A stretch of DNA of 10,844 nt from Acidimicrobiaceae bacterium (lineage in GTDB: Bacteria; Actinomycetota; Acidimicrobiia; Acidimicrobiales; Palsa-688), in NCBI GenBank assembly GCA_009785715.1, contig WQVT01000034.1, positions 1 to 10,844 on the forward strand. Direction: 5' to 3'. The notes under the pieces are model-generated. The model made no database searches. It saw only the letters and a program-made list of their open reading frames with translations, and had not been told where the DNA came from. This document shows, piece by piece, positions 1 to 6,055 of the stretch (position 1 is the stretch's first letter; each line of letters starts with the position of its first letter). Both the position numbers and the translations under genes were made by a program.

Positions 1-1286
1 GAGCGGCGGACGGCCAAGAAGGCGCCGAGCAGAGGTTCTCCGAGCACGTCCGCTATCCGCGTGTTGTCGATCAGGGCTCGCTCCTGGTCCTCCGGCGTGG
101 TCGGCAGCCTGGAGATCCCGCGGTCGGCGCGCTGCTCGTCGCCCCAGGCCCCGGGGTCCTCCTGGATCGACGCCGGCAGGTCGGCGGCGTCCTCGATCCC
201 GGCCAGCCCGGCGGCCACGACGGCGGCCAGAGCCAGGTAGGGGTTGGCCGACGCGTCGGCGGCCTTGAGCTCGACGTTGGCGTTGTGCACGCCGACGAAG
301 CGCGAGGCGGGCACGTACCGCAGCGGCGCTTCGCGGTTCTCAACGCCCCAGAACCAGTAGGCGCCGGCGAAGTAGCCGGGGCGGCGGCGCATGAGGGAGG
401 GAACGCTCGGGGCGCTGAGCGCGCCGATGGCCGGCAGGTCACGCAGCAATCCGGCCAGGAAGTGGGCCCCGTCGCCGTCGGGGATGCCTCGTCCGGCGTT
501 GTCGGCCAGCAGGTTCGTGTCGCCACGACTCGCCGACACGTGCAGGTGGAGGCCGTTGCCGACCCCCTCGACGCTGACCAGCGGGGCGAAACTGACCCGC
601 AGCCCGCTGGCGCGGGCGGCGGCGTGAATCGTCTGTCGGGCAAGCAGTTGCCGGTCGGCGGCGGTGACGGGATCCGCCGGTGCCAGGCTGACCTCCACCT
701 GGGCGAGCCCGTATTCGGCGTGGAACTGCCCCACACCGACGCCGTTCGCTTCGAGGTCGGCCAGCACCGAGGCGGCGAAACCGTCCAACTGCAGCAGGGC
801 GTGCGGGCTGTAGGCCGGCCCCGAGTGGGCGGGGCGGGGCTCGTCGCCGGCCCGGGAGACGAAGAACTCGAGCTCGAAACCCGCCAGCAGAGTGAGCCCG
901 GCATCGGCCGCATGAGCCACCTGGCGCTCGAGGCGGGTCCGCTGGTCATAGGGCCACGCTTCGCCGTCGGGACCCACCTGCCGGCCGGGCACCCACGCCA
1001 GGCCGGGCTCGCCGGCAAGGGGGGTGATCCGCTCGACCTGCGGCACGAGGCGGATGTCCCCCGAGGGGGTCGACAGCCCGCCATGGGCGTAGGTGATGGC
1101 GTCGTGGGAGTCGAACACCGCGAACAGCGGTGTGATGCCGACCCCACGCTCCGCTGCGTCATCCAGCGAGGCCAGCGGCACGGTGCGGGAGCGGGGGATG
1201 CCGTTGTTATCGGCCCAGACGATCGTGACCCCGACGACTCCGGCTTTGGCCAGGCCGGCCCGGATTTGTTCCAGGCTTTCGCTCAC
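1..1286 (-). CDS. Glutamine synthetase family protein, FluG/NodGS-like (3' end outside window)
   Basis: Predicted ATP-dependent ligase of the glutamine synthetase fold that would join an ammonium or amine donor to a glutamate-like substrate; cytoplasmic. 428 codons are visible from a GTG start at 1286 and the C-terminus runs off the left edge. Seen: beta-grasp N-terminal domain (about residues 10-100), the metal-binding FELEFF strand (137-142), an EYGLAQVEVS segment (191-200, normally x-G-Q-x-E), a substrate-binding NGLHLHVS (244-251), WGVENREAPLR (313-323) and SANPYLALAA (346-355). The ENREAPLR form, and a Lys at 341 where bacterial GSI has Arg in the E-x-R motif, recall the FluG/NodGS branch rather than housekeeping GlnA. 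No adenylylation-loop tyrosine could be assessed because the end is missing. The frame is open upstream of the GTG but I found no better start; the Shine-Dalgarno is weak. True substrate unknown (glutamate, polyamine or another amine acceptor). Confidence 0.88.
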   Translation of the reverse strand, partial: MSESLEQIRAGLAKAGVVGVTIVWADNNGIPRSRTVPLASLDDAAERGVGITPLFAVFDSHDAITYAHGGLSTPSGDIRLVPQVERITPLAGEPGLAWVPGRQVGPDGEAWPYDQRTRLERQVAHAADAGLTLLAGFELEFFVSRAGDEPRPAHSGPAYSPHALLQLDGFAASVLADLEANGVGVGQFHAEYGLAQVEVSLAPADPVTAADRQLLARQTIHAAARASGLRVSFAPLVSVEGVGNGLHLHVSASRGDTNLLADNAGRGIPDGDGAHFLAGLLRDLPAIGALSAPSVPSLMRRRPGYFAGAYWFWGVENREAPLRYVPASRFVGVHNANVELKAADASANPYLALAAVVAAGLAGIEDAADLPASIQEDPGAWGDEQRADRGISRLPTTPEDQERALIDNTRIADVLGEPLLGAFLAVRR

Positions 1287-1460
1287 GACGCCACCGTAGT
1301 GGGCCGCGGGGCACCGGGCGGGATGCGGGATCAGGCTGCCGACTTTGGGGCGCGATGCGCCCCGCAAATCGCAACCCGATTCGCGCCCTGAACGTTGCTG
1401 CGGCCCCAGACCCCGGGCAGGTATCGCGGGGCTGACACCTGGCCGTCATCGAGTTGGCCG
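1287..1460. other. Intergenic gap with a short perfect hairpin
   Basis: This 174-base gap lies between the SnoaL-like gene and the glutamine synthetase gene, both read leftward. It holds a perfect 7-bp inverted repeat with a 3-base loop, GGGGCGC-GAT-GCGCCCC (1347-1363). There is no T-tract on either side, so it is not a classical intrinsic terminator. I see no convincing -10/-35 pair and no small gene. The gap is long enough to hold a separate promoter for the synthetase. Confidence 0.5.
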
Positions 1461-1904
1461 CTATCGCGACCGTGGCTCCCGTGGCCGGGTGCCGGCGCGC
1501 TTCGTCGCCTCCTCTGGGAGCGCCAGGTCCCCCTCCTGGTAGAAGACCTGGAGGGTGAGCGCCGCGATCCTTCCATCGATGAGCCTGGCGACATAGTGCC
1601 CGTGTATCGCCCAGGTCTCCGACCCGAGACGGTGGTAGCCGCGCACATGGGCGTCGGCCCGCACACCCGGTTCGTCGTCGGTGCTCAGGAGCACGGGCCC
1701 GGTGATGTGCTGCGTCGCGTCGAAGCCCGGAAGCAGACGGCGCCAGCGCCCGATGAGGTCGTCGGCCGCCAGCGTCTCGGGTTCCCCGCCTGACATCTCG
1801 GTGTAGTCCACCCGGACTTCGTCCGAAAAGCAGCGCCTGATCTCCGTCCAGTCGAGTCGGTCCACGGCGTGAAGCAGTCGCGTCAGGACATCGGCATCGC
1901 TCAT
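1461..1904 (-). CDS. SnoaL-like (NTF2-fold) protein
   Basis: Small cytoplasmic protein of 147 residues, the usual size for a single SnoaL/NTF2-like domain. Seen: an N-terminal helix with AVDRLDW (13-19), FSDEV..DY (26-34), the GFDATQHITGP segment (60-70) that carries the conserved buried His (H66), then AHVRGYH and WAIHGHYVARL strands (85-107). In this superfamily the Asp/Tyr/His set lines a pocket used by isomerases, dehydratases and cyclases, but many members only bind ligands, so the reaction is not predictable. The start ATG (1904-1902) overlaps the upstream hydrolase stop by 4 bases (ATGA), which implies translational coupling. An in-frame extension upstream is only a shadow inside the hydrolase. 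The basic C-terminal tail (134-147) is probably disordered. Last gene of the cassette; function likely tied to the hydrolase. Confidence 0.85.
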   Translation of the reverse strand: MSDADVLTRLLHAVDRLDWTEIRRCFSDEVRVDYTEMSGGEPETLAADDLIGRWRRLLPGFDATQHITGPVLLSTDDEPGVRADAHVRGYHRLGSETWAIHGHYVARLIDGRIAALTLQVFYQEGDLALPEEATKRAGTRPREPRSR

Positions 1905-2797
1905 GCGGGCAGCGTCCTCCTGAAGTGCTCGGCGGCCGCGTTCGCGGCCAGCGACACCTGCTTGGGCTGGTCGTAGAAGTCCGTCTGGTCGCCCTCGGCC
2001 CAGATCAGTTCCGCCGGGCCCGCCAATCGGTCGTGGACCCCCTTGACGTTGTCGGGCAGCACACAACCGTCCGAATGCACGAACAGAGCCGGGATCCGCA
2101 CGCGAGGCGCCGCCGAGAGGCCGTCGAAGCCGAGCCAGTAGGGCCAGCTCATCTCAGCCATCTGATTGACCCACGACGGGACGGCGCCGCGGCCGGGCTC
2201 GGCGTAGTACTCGAGGTCGAAGAACATGCCCGCGCGGTCGTTGCCTGCCTGGTACGCAGGGACCAGGGGCGACGCTCCGGTGCGCACGTATTCATCGAGC
2301 GCCGCCTGGCCCCGCGCGAGACGCAGGGCCACACCCTCTCTGCCGGCGTAAAAGGGCGCCACGGTCTCGGTGTCGTGGAACCATCCGGCGACGCTCGCAA
2401 AGGAGGATATCTGGGCTCCGTCGGCGATGGCAGCCAGTGCATACTGGGCACTGGCGCAGATCGCCAGGTACCCGACTCCGCCGGGCTTGACGAACGACAG
2501 GCGCGAGACCTGGCCTGCCGCCGCGCTGATGTCGCTGATCTTGCGGTCCGGTATCTCAGCCTGGCGCGGCACCCCGCCGCTCTGGCCGAAACCGCTGAAG
2601 TCGAACGTGACGGCCGTGAAGCCCTGCGTCGCGAGCGCCCGAGCGTAGAGGTCGGCCATCTGTTCCTTGACGGTGAGCCAGGAGCCCGTGACGAGTACCG
2701 CGGGCTGGCGCTCGAACAGGTCCACGTCGTCGTCCCGGTACACGCAGGCGGCGAGGGGAACTTCACGATTCCACAGCAGGTGAGGCGTGATCTGCAT
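1901..2797 (-). CDS. Alpha/beta hydrolase, YcjY/dienelactone-hydrolase-like
   Basis: 298-residue predicted soluble alpha/beta hydrolase. Seen: PAVLVTGSW strand and oxyanion region (32-40), the TAVTFDFSGFGQSGG strand-turn (61-75), the nucleophile elbow GYLAICASAQYAL (109-121), the acid-bearing strand PALFVHSDGCVLPD (236-249) and the late motif EGDQTDFYDQP (268-278). The elbow reads I-C-A-S, so Cys114 sits where Ser is usual, as in dienelactone hydrolase; Ser116 is the alternative. The canonical late His position is Gln271, and the nearest late His is H291. The family is a set of small-molecule esterase/hydrolase-like proteins, so substrate is open. The start ATG at 2797 lies inside the end of the AraC-type gene (35-base overlap), and the stop overlaps the SnoaL-like gene. 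The in-frame sequence further upstream reads through the AraC gene and is not used. Confidence 0.87.
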   Translation of the reverse strand: MQITPHLLWNREVPLAACVYRDDDVDLFERQPAVLVTGSWLTVKEQMADLYARALATQGFTAVTFDFSGFGQSGGVPRQAEIPDRKISDISAAAGQVSRLSFVKPGGVGYLAICASAQYALAAIADGAQISSFASVAGWFHDTETVAPFYAGREGVALRLARGQAALDEYVRTGASPLVPAYQAGNDRAGMFFDLEYYAEPGRGAVPSWVNQMAEMSWPYWLGFDGLSAAPRVRIPALFVHSDGCVLPDNVKGVHDRLAGPAELIWAEGDQTDFYDQPKQVSLAANAAAEHFRRTLPA

Positions 2798-3644
2798 GAC
2801 CCGATGCTGCCGGACGACGGTGCGCTTGAGCGGGTCCGATCTTGCTGTTTTCGCGTAGTTCCCCCGGCAACACGCCCACATAGCGTCGGAAAAGGCGCCG
2901 GAAGTGGCTCTGGTTGGAGAACCCGACCGCGGCAGCGACCTGCTCGACCGGGTCGGCTCGCGACGTGAGCAGCGTCGTCGCCCGCTGCATCCTGCGCTGG
3001 GCGACGAACTGGTGAGGAGAGAGCCCCGTCGTCGCCTTGAAGGCGTGGGCGAAGTGGAACGGGCTCAAATAGACGACTTCGGCAAGCCGCTCCAAGGTCA
3101 ATTGCCCGGACAGTTCGGCGTCCACATACTGCGCCACGGAGTCGACCGCCTCTTTGCTGAGCTGCCCTCTCGGTCTCTCCGCGTGCCTCCCGGGGTTGCC
3201 GTAGTGCGTCACGAGGTGTTGGGCGAGGCGGTGCGCCAGCGTGCTCGACGCCACGTCGGAGAGCACCGCGCCGGCCGAGTGCGCCTGGCGCAGCACGGAG
3301 CAGAAGGCCAGCACGGTCCCGTCGCTGACGGCCAGCGCGGGCTCCAGGACCGGCTCACCGCCGGCCGCCGAACGCAACAGCGCTGCGCTGAGGTAAATCT
3401 CGAGTGCCTCGGTGGTCTCCCGGACCCGAAGCCAGGTCACGGGTTGGGTCGCCGTGACGAAGACCGAGCCGCCGGGCACGTCCGCCTCTCTCGTGCGGCC
3501 CGACGTCTCGAAGACCGTCCCCCGGTGCGCGCTGAACGATACGCCCACCTGGTTGGTCCCGGTGAAGCTGGGCGCCTCGCCGGGAGGTATCCAGCTGTAC
3601 TCCGAGCGCATGCCCGGCCAGGACAAGACGTCCGTGCGGCTCAC
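2763..3644 (-). CDS. AraC/XylS-family transcriptional regulator
   Basis: 293-residue cytoplasmic DNA-binding regulator. Seen: an N-terminal cupin-like sensor region (about 20-90), a helical linker (100-160), then the double helix-turn-helix AraC domain (about 166-265). The domain shows LTLERLAEVVYLSPFHFAHAF for the first helix-turn-helix (182-202), TGLSPHQFVAQRRMQRA (206-222), and VAAAVGFSNQSHFRRLFRR for the second (236-254), followed by GVLPGELR. Length matches the family. It lies 26 bases after the kinase gene and overlaps the hydrolase start by 35 bases, so it probably controls or senses the product of the hydrolase/SnoaL pair. The GTG start (3644) lies inside a 9-bp inverted repeat. An internal ATG at 3611 (residue 12) is an alternative start. 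The tail after about residue 268 is non-domain sequence that overlaps the next gene. Confidence 0.92.
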   Translation of the reverse strand: MSRTDVLSWPGMRSEYSWIPPGEAPSFTGTNQVGVSFSAHRGTVFETSGRTREADVPGGSVFVTATQPVTWLRVRETTEALEIYLSAALLRSAAGGEPVLEPALAVSDGTVLAFCSVLRQAHSAGAVLSDVASSTLAHRLAQHLVTHYGNPGRHAERPRGQLSKEAVDSVAQYVDAELSGQLTLERLAEVVYLSPFHFAHAFKATTGLSPHQFVAQRRMQRATTLLTSRADPVEQVAAAVGFSNQSHFRRLFRRYVGVLPGELRENSKIGPAQAHRRPAASGHADHASPAVES

Positions 3645-3666
3645 GCTTCCAGCGTACGAAGCGTGA
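3641..3666. promoter_or_regulatory. Perfect 9-bp inverted repeat over the AraC-gene start
   Basis: TCACGCTTC (3641-3649) and GAAGCGTGA (3658-3666) are exact reverse complements separated by 8 bases. The element fills the 26-base gap between the kinase stop (3671) and the AraC-gene GTG (3644-3642). In the minus-strand RNA the GTG and the GGAAG just before it would lie in the 3' arm. It may be an operator for autoregulation or a translation-limiting hairpin. No T-tract follows, so a terminator is unlikely. Confidence 0.45.
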
Positions 3667-3670
3667 CCGG

Positions 3671-5236
3671 TCAGGCGGGGCTGGAAGCCATTTGCGGGTT
3701 CCGGGCCGCTTTCCTCGGGCTCGTACCCGCGGCGGGAGGCGGGGGGAAGGCGACCCTGAGCGAGAGCCCGCCTTCCGGGGGCGCCTCGGCGGTGACGGTG
3801 GCGTGGTGGGTGCCGGCGATCGCGCGGACAATGGACAGGCCGAGACCGTGGCCGTTCTTGTGGTGGGTGCGGCGGGGGTCGAGGCGTTGAAATGGCTGGA
3901 ACAGACGCTCGAGCTCACCGGGCGGGATGACCGGACCGGTGTTGACCACCGTGAGCATCGCGCGCCCATCGGCCGCATCCGTGGAGATGCGCACGCACCC
4001 GCCGGCGACGTTATGGCCGATGGCGTTGTCGACGAGGTTGGCAACGAGGCGCTCGATGAGTCTCGGGTCGCCCTCGACCGGGGCGGGGCGAAGGTCGGTC
4101 TCCACCTGCAAGGCAAGGGTTTCGGCGTCGAGGGCCGGGCGTGGCAGGACCGTTCGGCAGAGTTCTGCGAGGTCGGTGCGCTCCCGGCTGTCGAGTCCGC
4201 CTTCGCTGCTGGCAAGCGCGAGGAGGGCCTCGATGAGGTGCTTCTGCTCGTCGTTCGAGGCGAGCACTTCTTCGGCCGTGCATCGCCAGGTTTCGGCGTC
4301 GGTGTCGGGGTCGTCGAGCGCGACCTGCAGCAGGCTGCGCTCTGCGGTGAGGGGAGTGCGCAGTTCGTGTGAGGCGTTGGCAACGAAGTGACGCTGCGCT
4401 TCGAACGCCGCATCGAGGCGCCCGAAGAGGTCATCGAGGGTGTCGGCGAGCTCCGTGAGCTCGTCGGGTGGGCCGCCGAGCGCCAGCCGCTCGTTCAGGT
4501 TGCTCGAGGAGATCCGCTTGGCCGTGCGGGTGATGGTCCGGATCGGTCGCAGCATCCTGCCGGCGACGAGCCAGCCGGCGAGCAGCGCAACCACGGTCAC
4601 GACGGCCAGGGCGATCCCGGAGTTCACCAGCAGCTGATGTGAATCGGAGGCGCGCTGCGCGGCCTGGATGGAGCCGTTCTGGGCGATCTGGTGCACGGCC
4701 TGCGCCAGCTGCTGCGAAGCCTGTGCCAGCTGATGCTGGCCCTGCGCCAGCTGGTGCTGGACCGCTCCGAGGGGAGACGCCGCCCGGGTCAGCTTCTGCT
4801 GCGCCTGGGCCAGCTCGTGTTGGTCACGCGCCAGCACCTGCCGGACCTGCCCCAGCACCGTAGGCACACCCGGTCCCGGTGCCACCGCCAACTGATGCTG
4901 GGCCTTCGACAGGAAGTTCTGGGCCTGTGCGATGGGACCCCCGTAGACGGCGCGGGGAAGGAGGGCCTGAGCCAGCTGATGCTGCGCCTGCATGAGCTGT
5001 TGCCTGGCCTCCGTCAACGGAGCCAGGTTCCCGATGGCAGGGGTGTGCGGGACCTGCGGCAAATGTGGCTTCTTGTATGCCGTCGCCCGCTCGAAGAGCA
5101 CATAGGTGATGGCGACCAACGCCACACCCGATAGGGCGAAGAAGCCGCCATAGACGGCGGTGAGCCGGAACCGGGCGGATCGTCGGGGCCAGTGCAGCCA
5201 GGCCGGCCAGCCGGCCCGACCGCGGGGTGCAGGCAT
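3671..5236 (-). CDS. Sensor histidine kinase with Gln/His heptad-repeat extracytoplasmic domain
   Basis: Membrane sensor kinase, about 521 residues, partner of the regulator just upstream. Numbered from the first of two tandem ATGs (5239): TM1 (24-49), an extracytoplasmic region (50-203), TM2 (204-228), HAMP (229-282), the phosphoacceptor box HFVANASHELRTPLT with His291, N-box LVANLVDNAIGHN (398-410), a G1-like VVNTGPVIPPGEL (431-443) and G2 NGHGLGLSIV (462-471). The extracytoplasmic part is nearly all helix-forming Gln/Ala/His/Leu heptads, including four tandem units QHQLAQG, QHQLAQA, SQQLAQA, VHQIAQN (161-188). It contains no PAS or cache fold that I can see, and no Cys. The second ATG (5236) is preferred because GGAGG (5243-5247) lies 6 bases before it and only 3 before the first. 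Regulator and kinase overlap at ATGATG, so they are translationally coupled. Confidence 0.95.
   Translation of the reverse strand: MPAPRGRAGWPAWLHWPRRSARFRLTAVYGGFFALSGVALVAITYVLFERATAYKKPHLPQVPHTPAIGNLAPLTEARQQLMQAQHQLAQALLPRAVYGGPIAQAQNFLSKAQHQLAVAPGPGVPTVLGQVRQVLARDQHELAQAQQKLTRAASPLGAVQHQLAQGQHQLAQASQQLAQAVHQIAQNGSIQAAQRASDSHQLLVNSGIALAVVTVVALLAGWLVAGRMLRPIRTITRTAKRISSSNLNERLALGGPPDELTELADTLDDLFGRLDAAFEAQRHFVANASHELRTPLTAERSLLQVALDDPDTDAETWRCTAEEVLASNDEQKHLIEALLALASSEGGLDSRERTDLAELCRTVLPRPALDAETLALQVETDLRPAPVEGDPRLIERLVANLVDNAIGHNVAGGCVRISTDAADGRAMLTVVNTGPVIPPGELERLFQPFQRLDPRRTHHKNGHGLGLSIVRAIAGTHHATVTAEAPPEGGLSLRVAFPPPPAAGTSPRKAARNPQMASSPA
4676..4761 (-). repeat. Four tandem 21-bp coding repeats (heptad units) in the kinase
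   Basis: Units of 21 bp recur at about 4678, 4699, 4720 and 4741, three of them beginning CCTG(C/T)GCCAGCTG on the plus strand. They encode four successive seven-residue units of the kinase sensor (residues 161-188), with Leu/Ile at 164, 171, 178 and 185 and Gly/Ala/Asn at 167, 174, 181 and 188. More degenerate heptads flank them. The near-identity of neighbouring units suggests recent growth by slippage or unequal recombination, so unit number may vary between strains. Confidence 0.75.
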
Positions 5237-5898
5237 CATGGTCCTCCGATGCGGTAGCCGCTTTCGCGGACGGTCTCGATGACCGGTGGCTCACCGAGCT
5301 GGGCGCGTAGCCGGTTGACGGTGGCTTTGACCGTCGTGGTGAACGGGTCGGTGAGCGGGTCCCAGACCCGTTCGAGGAGCTCCTCGGTCGATACCGGCTT
5401 CCCCTCGGCCGCCAGCAGGCACTCGAGGACGGCGAACTCCTTCGGCCGTAGCGTCAGGCGGCGTCCGGCCCGACTGGCGATCCGGGTGGCGGGATCGAGC
5501 ACGAGATCGGCGTGGCTCAAGCGTCCGGTCTGCGCGGCCCCGGGACGACGGCCCAACGCCTGGACGCGGGCCACCATCTCCGTGAAATCGAACGGTTTGG
5601 GGAGGTAGTCGTCGGCCCCGAGTCCGAGCCCCTCCACCCGGTCTTTCACCGAGCTCGCAGCGGTGAGCATCAGGACCCGGCTCTCGGAACGCTCGGCCAC
5701 GAGGGTTCGGCAGATATCGTCGCCGCCGGTACCGGGCAGGTCCCGGTCCAGAACCACGACGTCGTAGCGGTTGGCGCCGAGGCGGGCGAGCGCGTCGTCG
5801 CCGTCGAGGGCCACGTCCACGGTCATCCCGTACCGTCGCAGCCCGGCGGCTACGGAGCGGGCCAGACGTTCGTGGTCCTCGGCTACCAGCACTCTCAT
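5236..5898 (-). CDS. OmpR/PhoB-family response regulator
   Basis: 220-residue two-component response regulator. Receiver domain (1-112): acidic pair E7/D8, phosphoacceptor D51 in VVVLDRDLPG, T79 in MLTA and K101 in LPKPF. The winged-helix DNA-binding domain (about 125-220) has LTLRPKEFAVLECLL, the PVSTEELLERVWD helix and the closing VRESGYRIG, all typical of the OmpR/PhoB class. The start is ATG 5898 because GGGAGG (5904-5909) lies 5 bases upstream; an in-frame earlier ATG at 5925 has no such support and adds only nine non-conserved residues. It is the first gene of the leftward operon. Its stop TGA overlaps the kinase ATG pair. The divergent intergenic region carries 11-bp-spaced half-sites, the geometry this family binds, so autoregulation and control of the divergent efflux operon are likely. 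Confidence 0.96.
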   Translation of the reverse strand: MRVLVAEDHERLARSVAAGLRRYGMTVDVALDGDDALARLGANRYDVVVLDRDLPGTGGDDICRTLVAERSESRVLMLTAASSVKDRVEGLGLGADDYLPKPFDFTEMVARVQALGRRPGAAQTGRLSHADLVLDPATRIASRAGRRLTLRPKEFAVLECLLAAEGKPVSTEELLERVWDPLTDPFTTTVKATVNRLRAQLGEPPVIETVRESGYRIGGP

Positions 5899-5993
5899 CG
5901 CGTCCTCCCGCTGTAAGCGTGGCACCTGGCCATGCCGGTTCGCGTGCGCCTTGCCCGGACAGGCTCAGCAGTGGGCAAAGGTCGCAGGTTGCG

Positions 5994-6031
5994 GGTCACA
6001 CCGAGGTCACACGTGTGACCGCCGTGTGACA
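5994..6031. promoter_or_regulatory. Symmetric four-half-site operator, probable response-regulator boxes
   Basis: GTCACAC occurs at 5995-6001 and 6006-6012 as a direct repeat with an 11-bp period. GTGTGAC, its reverse complement, occurs at 6013-6019 and 6024-6030 with the same period. All four are centred exactly on 6012/6013, and the inner two form the 16-bp perfect palindrome GGTCACACGTGTGACC (6005-6020). PhoB/OmpR-family regulators bind direct repeats with an 11-bp period, and actinobacterial PhoP and MtrA sites use GTTCAC/GTCACA-type half-sites. Each arm would therefore serve one of the two divergent operons. The regulator assignment is inference from position and geometry. Confidence 0.75.
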
Positions 6032-6041
6032 ACCGGTTTCG

Positions 6042-6047
6042 TACAAC
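6042..6047 (+). promoter_or_regulatory. Possible -10 element for a near-leaderless lipoprotein transcript
   Basis: TACAAC lies 11 bases downstream of the last GTGTGAC half-site and 8 bases before the ATG at 6056. Transcription would begin at or next to the start codon, which would fit the lack of any Shine-Dalgarno there. No good -35 hexamer is visible at the right distance; the half-site occupies that place, as at PhoB-type activated promoters. Match to consensus is only moderate. Confidence 0.3.
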
Positions 6048-6055
6048 TGCGGCCG

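Larger units (their letters stand above)
5899..6055. other. Divergent promoter region between the two-component and efflux operons
   Basis: These 157 bases separate the two divergent operons. They hold the four-half-site operator on the right and about 95 bases of leader DNA before the regulator gene on the left. The regulator's GGGAGG ribosome site is at 5904-5909. On the leftward side no convincing -10 hexamer was found at the mirror position of the rightward one. No small ORF is supported. Confidence 0.7.

Noticed and set aside
285..1391. Long open frame on the plus strand (368 codons), and a minus-strand frame at 71-1162
   Set aside because: Both are GC-rich shadows of the glutamine synthetase gene, whose own minus-strand frame shows family motifs throughout.
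1925..2968. Plus-strand open frame of 347 codons
   Set aside because: It lies antisense to the hydrolase and AraC genes, which have clear domains; its product shows no recognisable motif.
2904..3890. Plus-strand open frame of 328 codons
   Set aside because: Antisense to the AraC-type gene and the kinase 3' end, Arg/Gly-rich composition of a shadow frame.
3355..4434. Minus-strand open frame of 359 codons
   Set aside because: It overlaps the kinase catalytic part and AraC N-terminus in another frame, with Pro/Arg/Ser-rich shadow composition.
4640..4990. Repeated CAGCTG/CAGCATCAG words suggesting a CRISPR or intergenic repeat array
   Set aside because: Period is 21 bp in frame with a kinase coding sequence, and there are no unique spacers; these are coding heptads.
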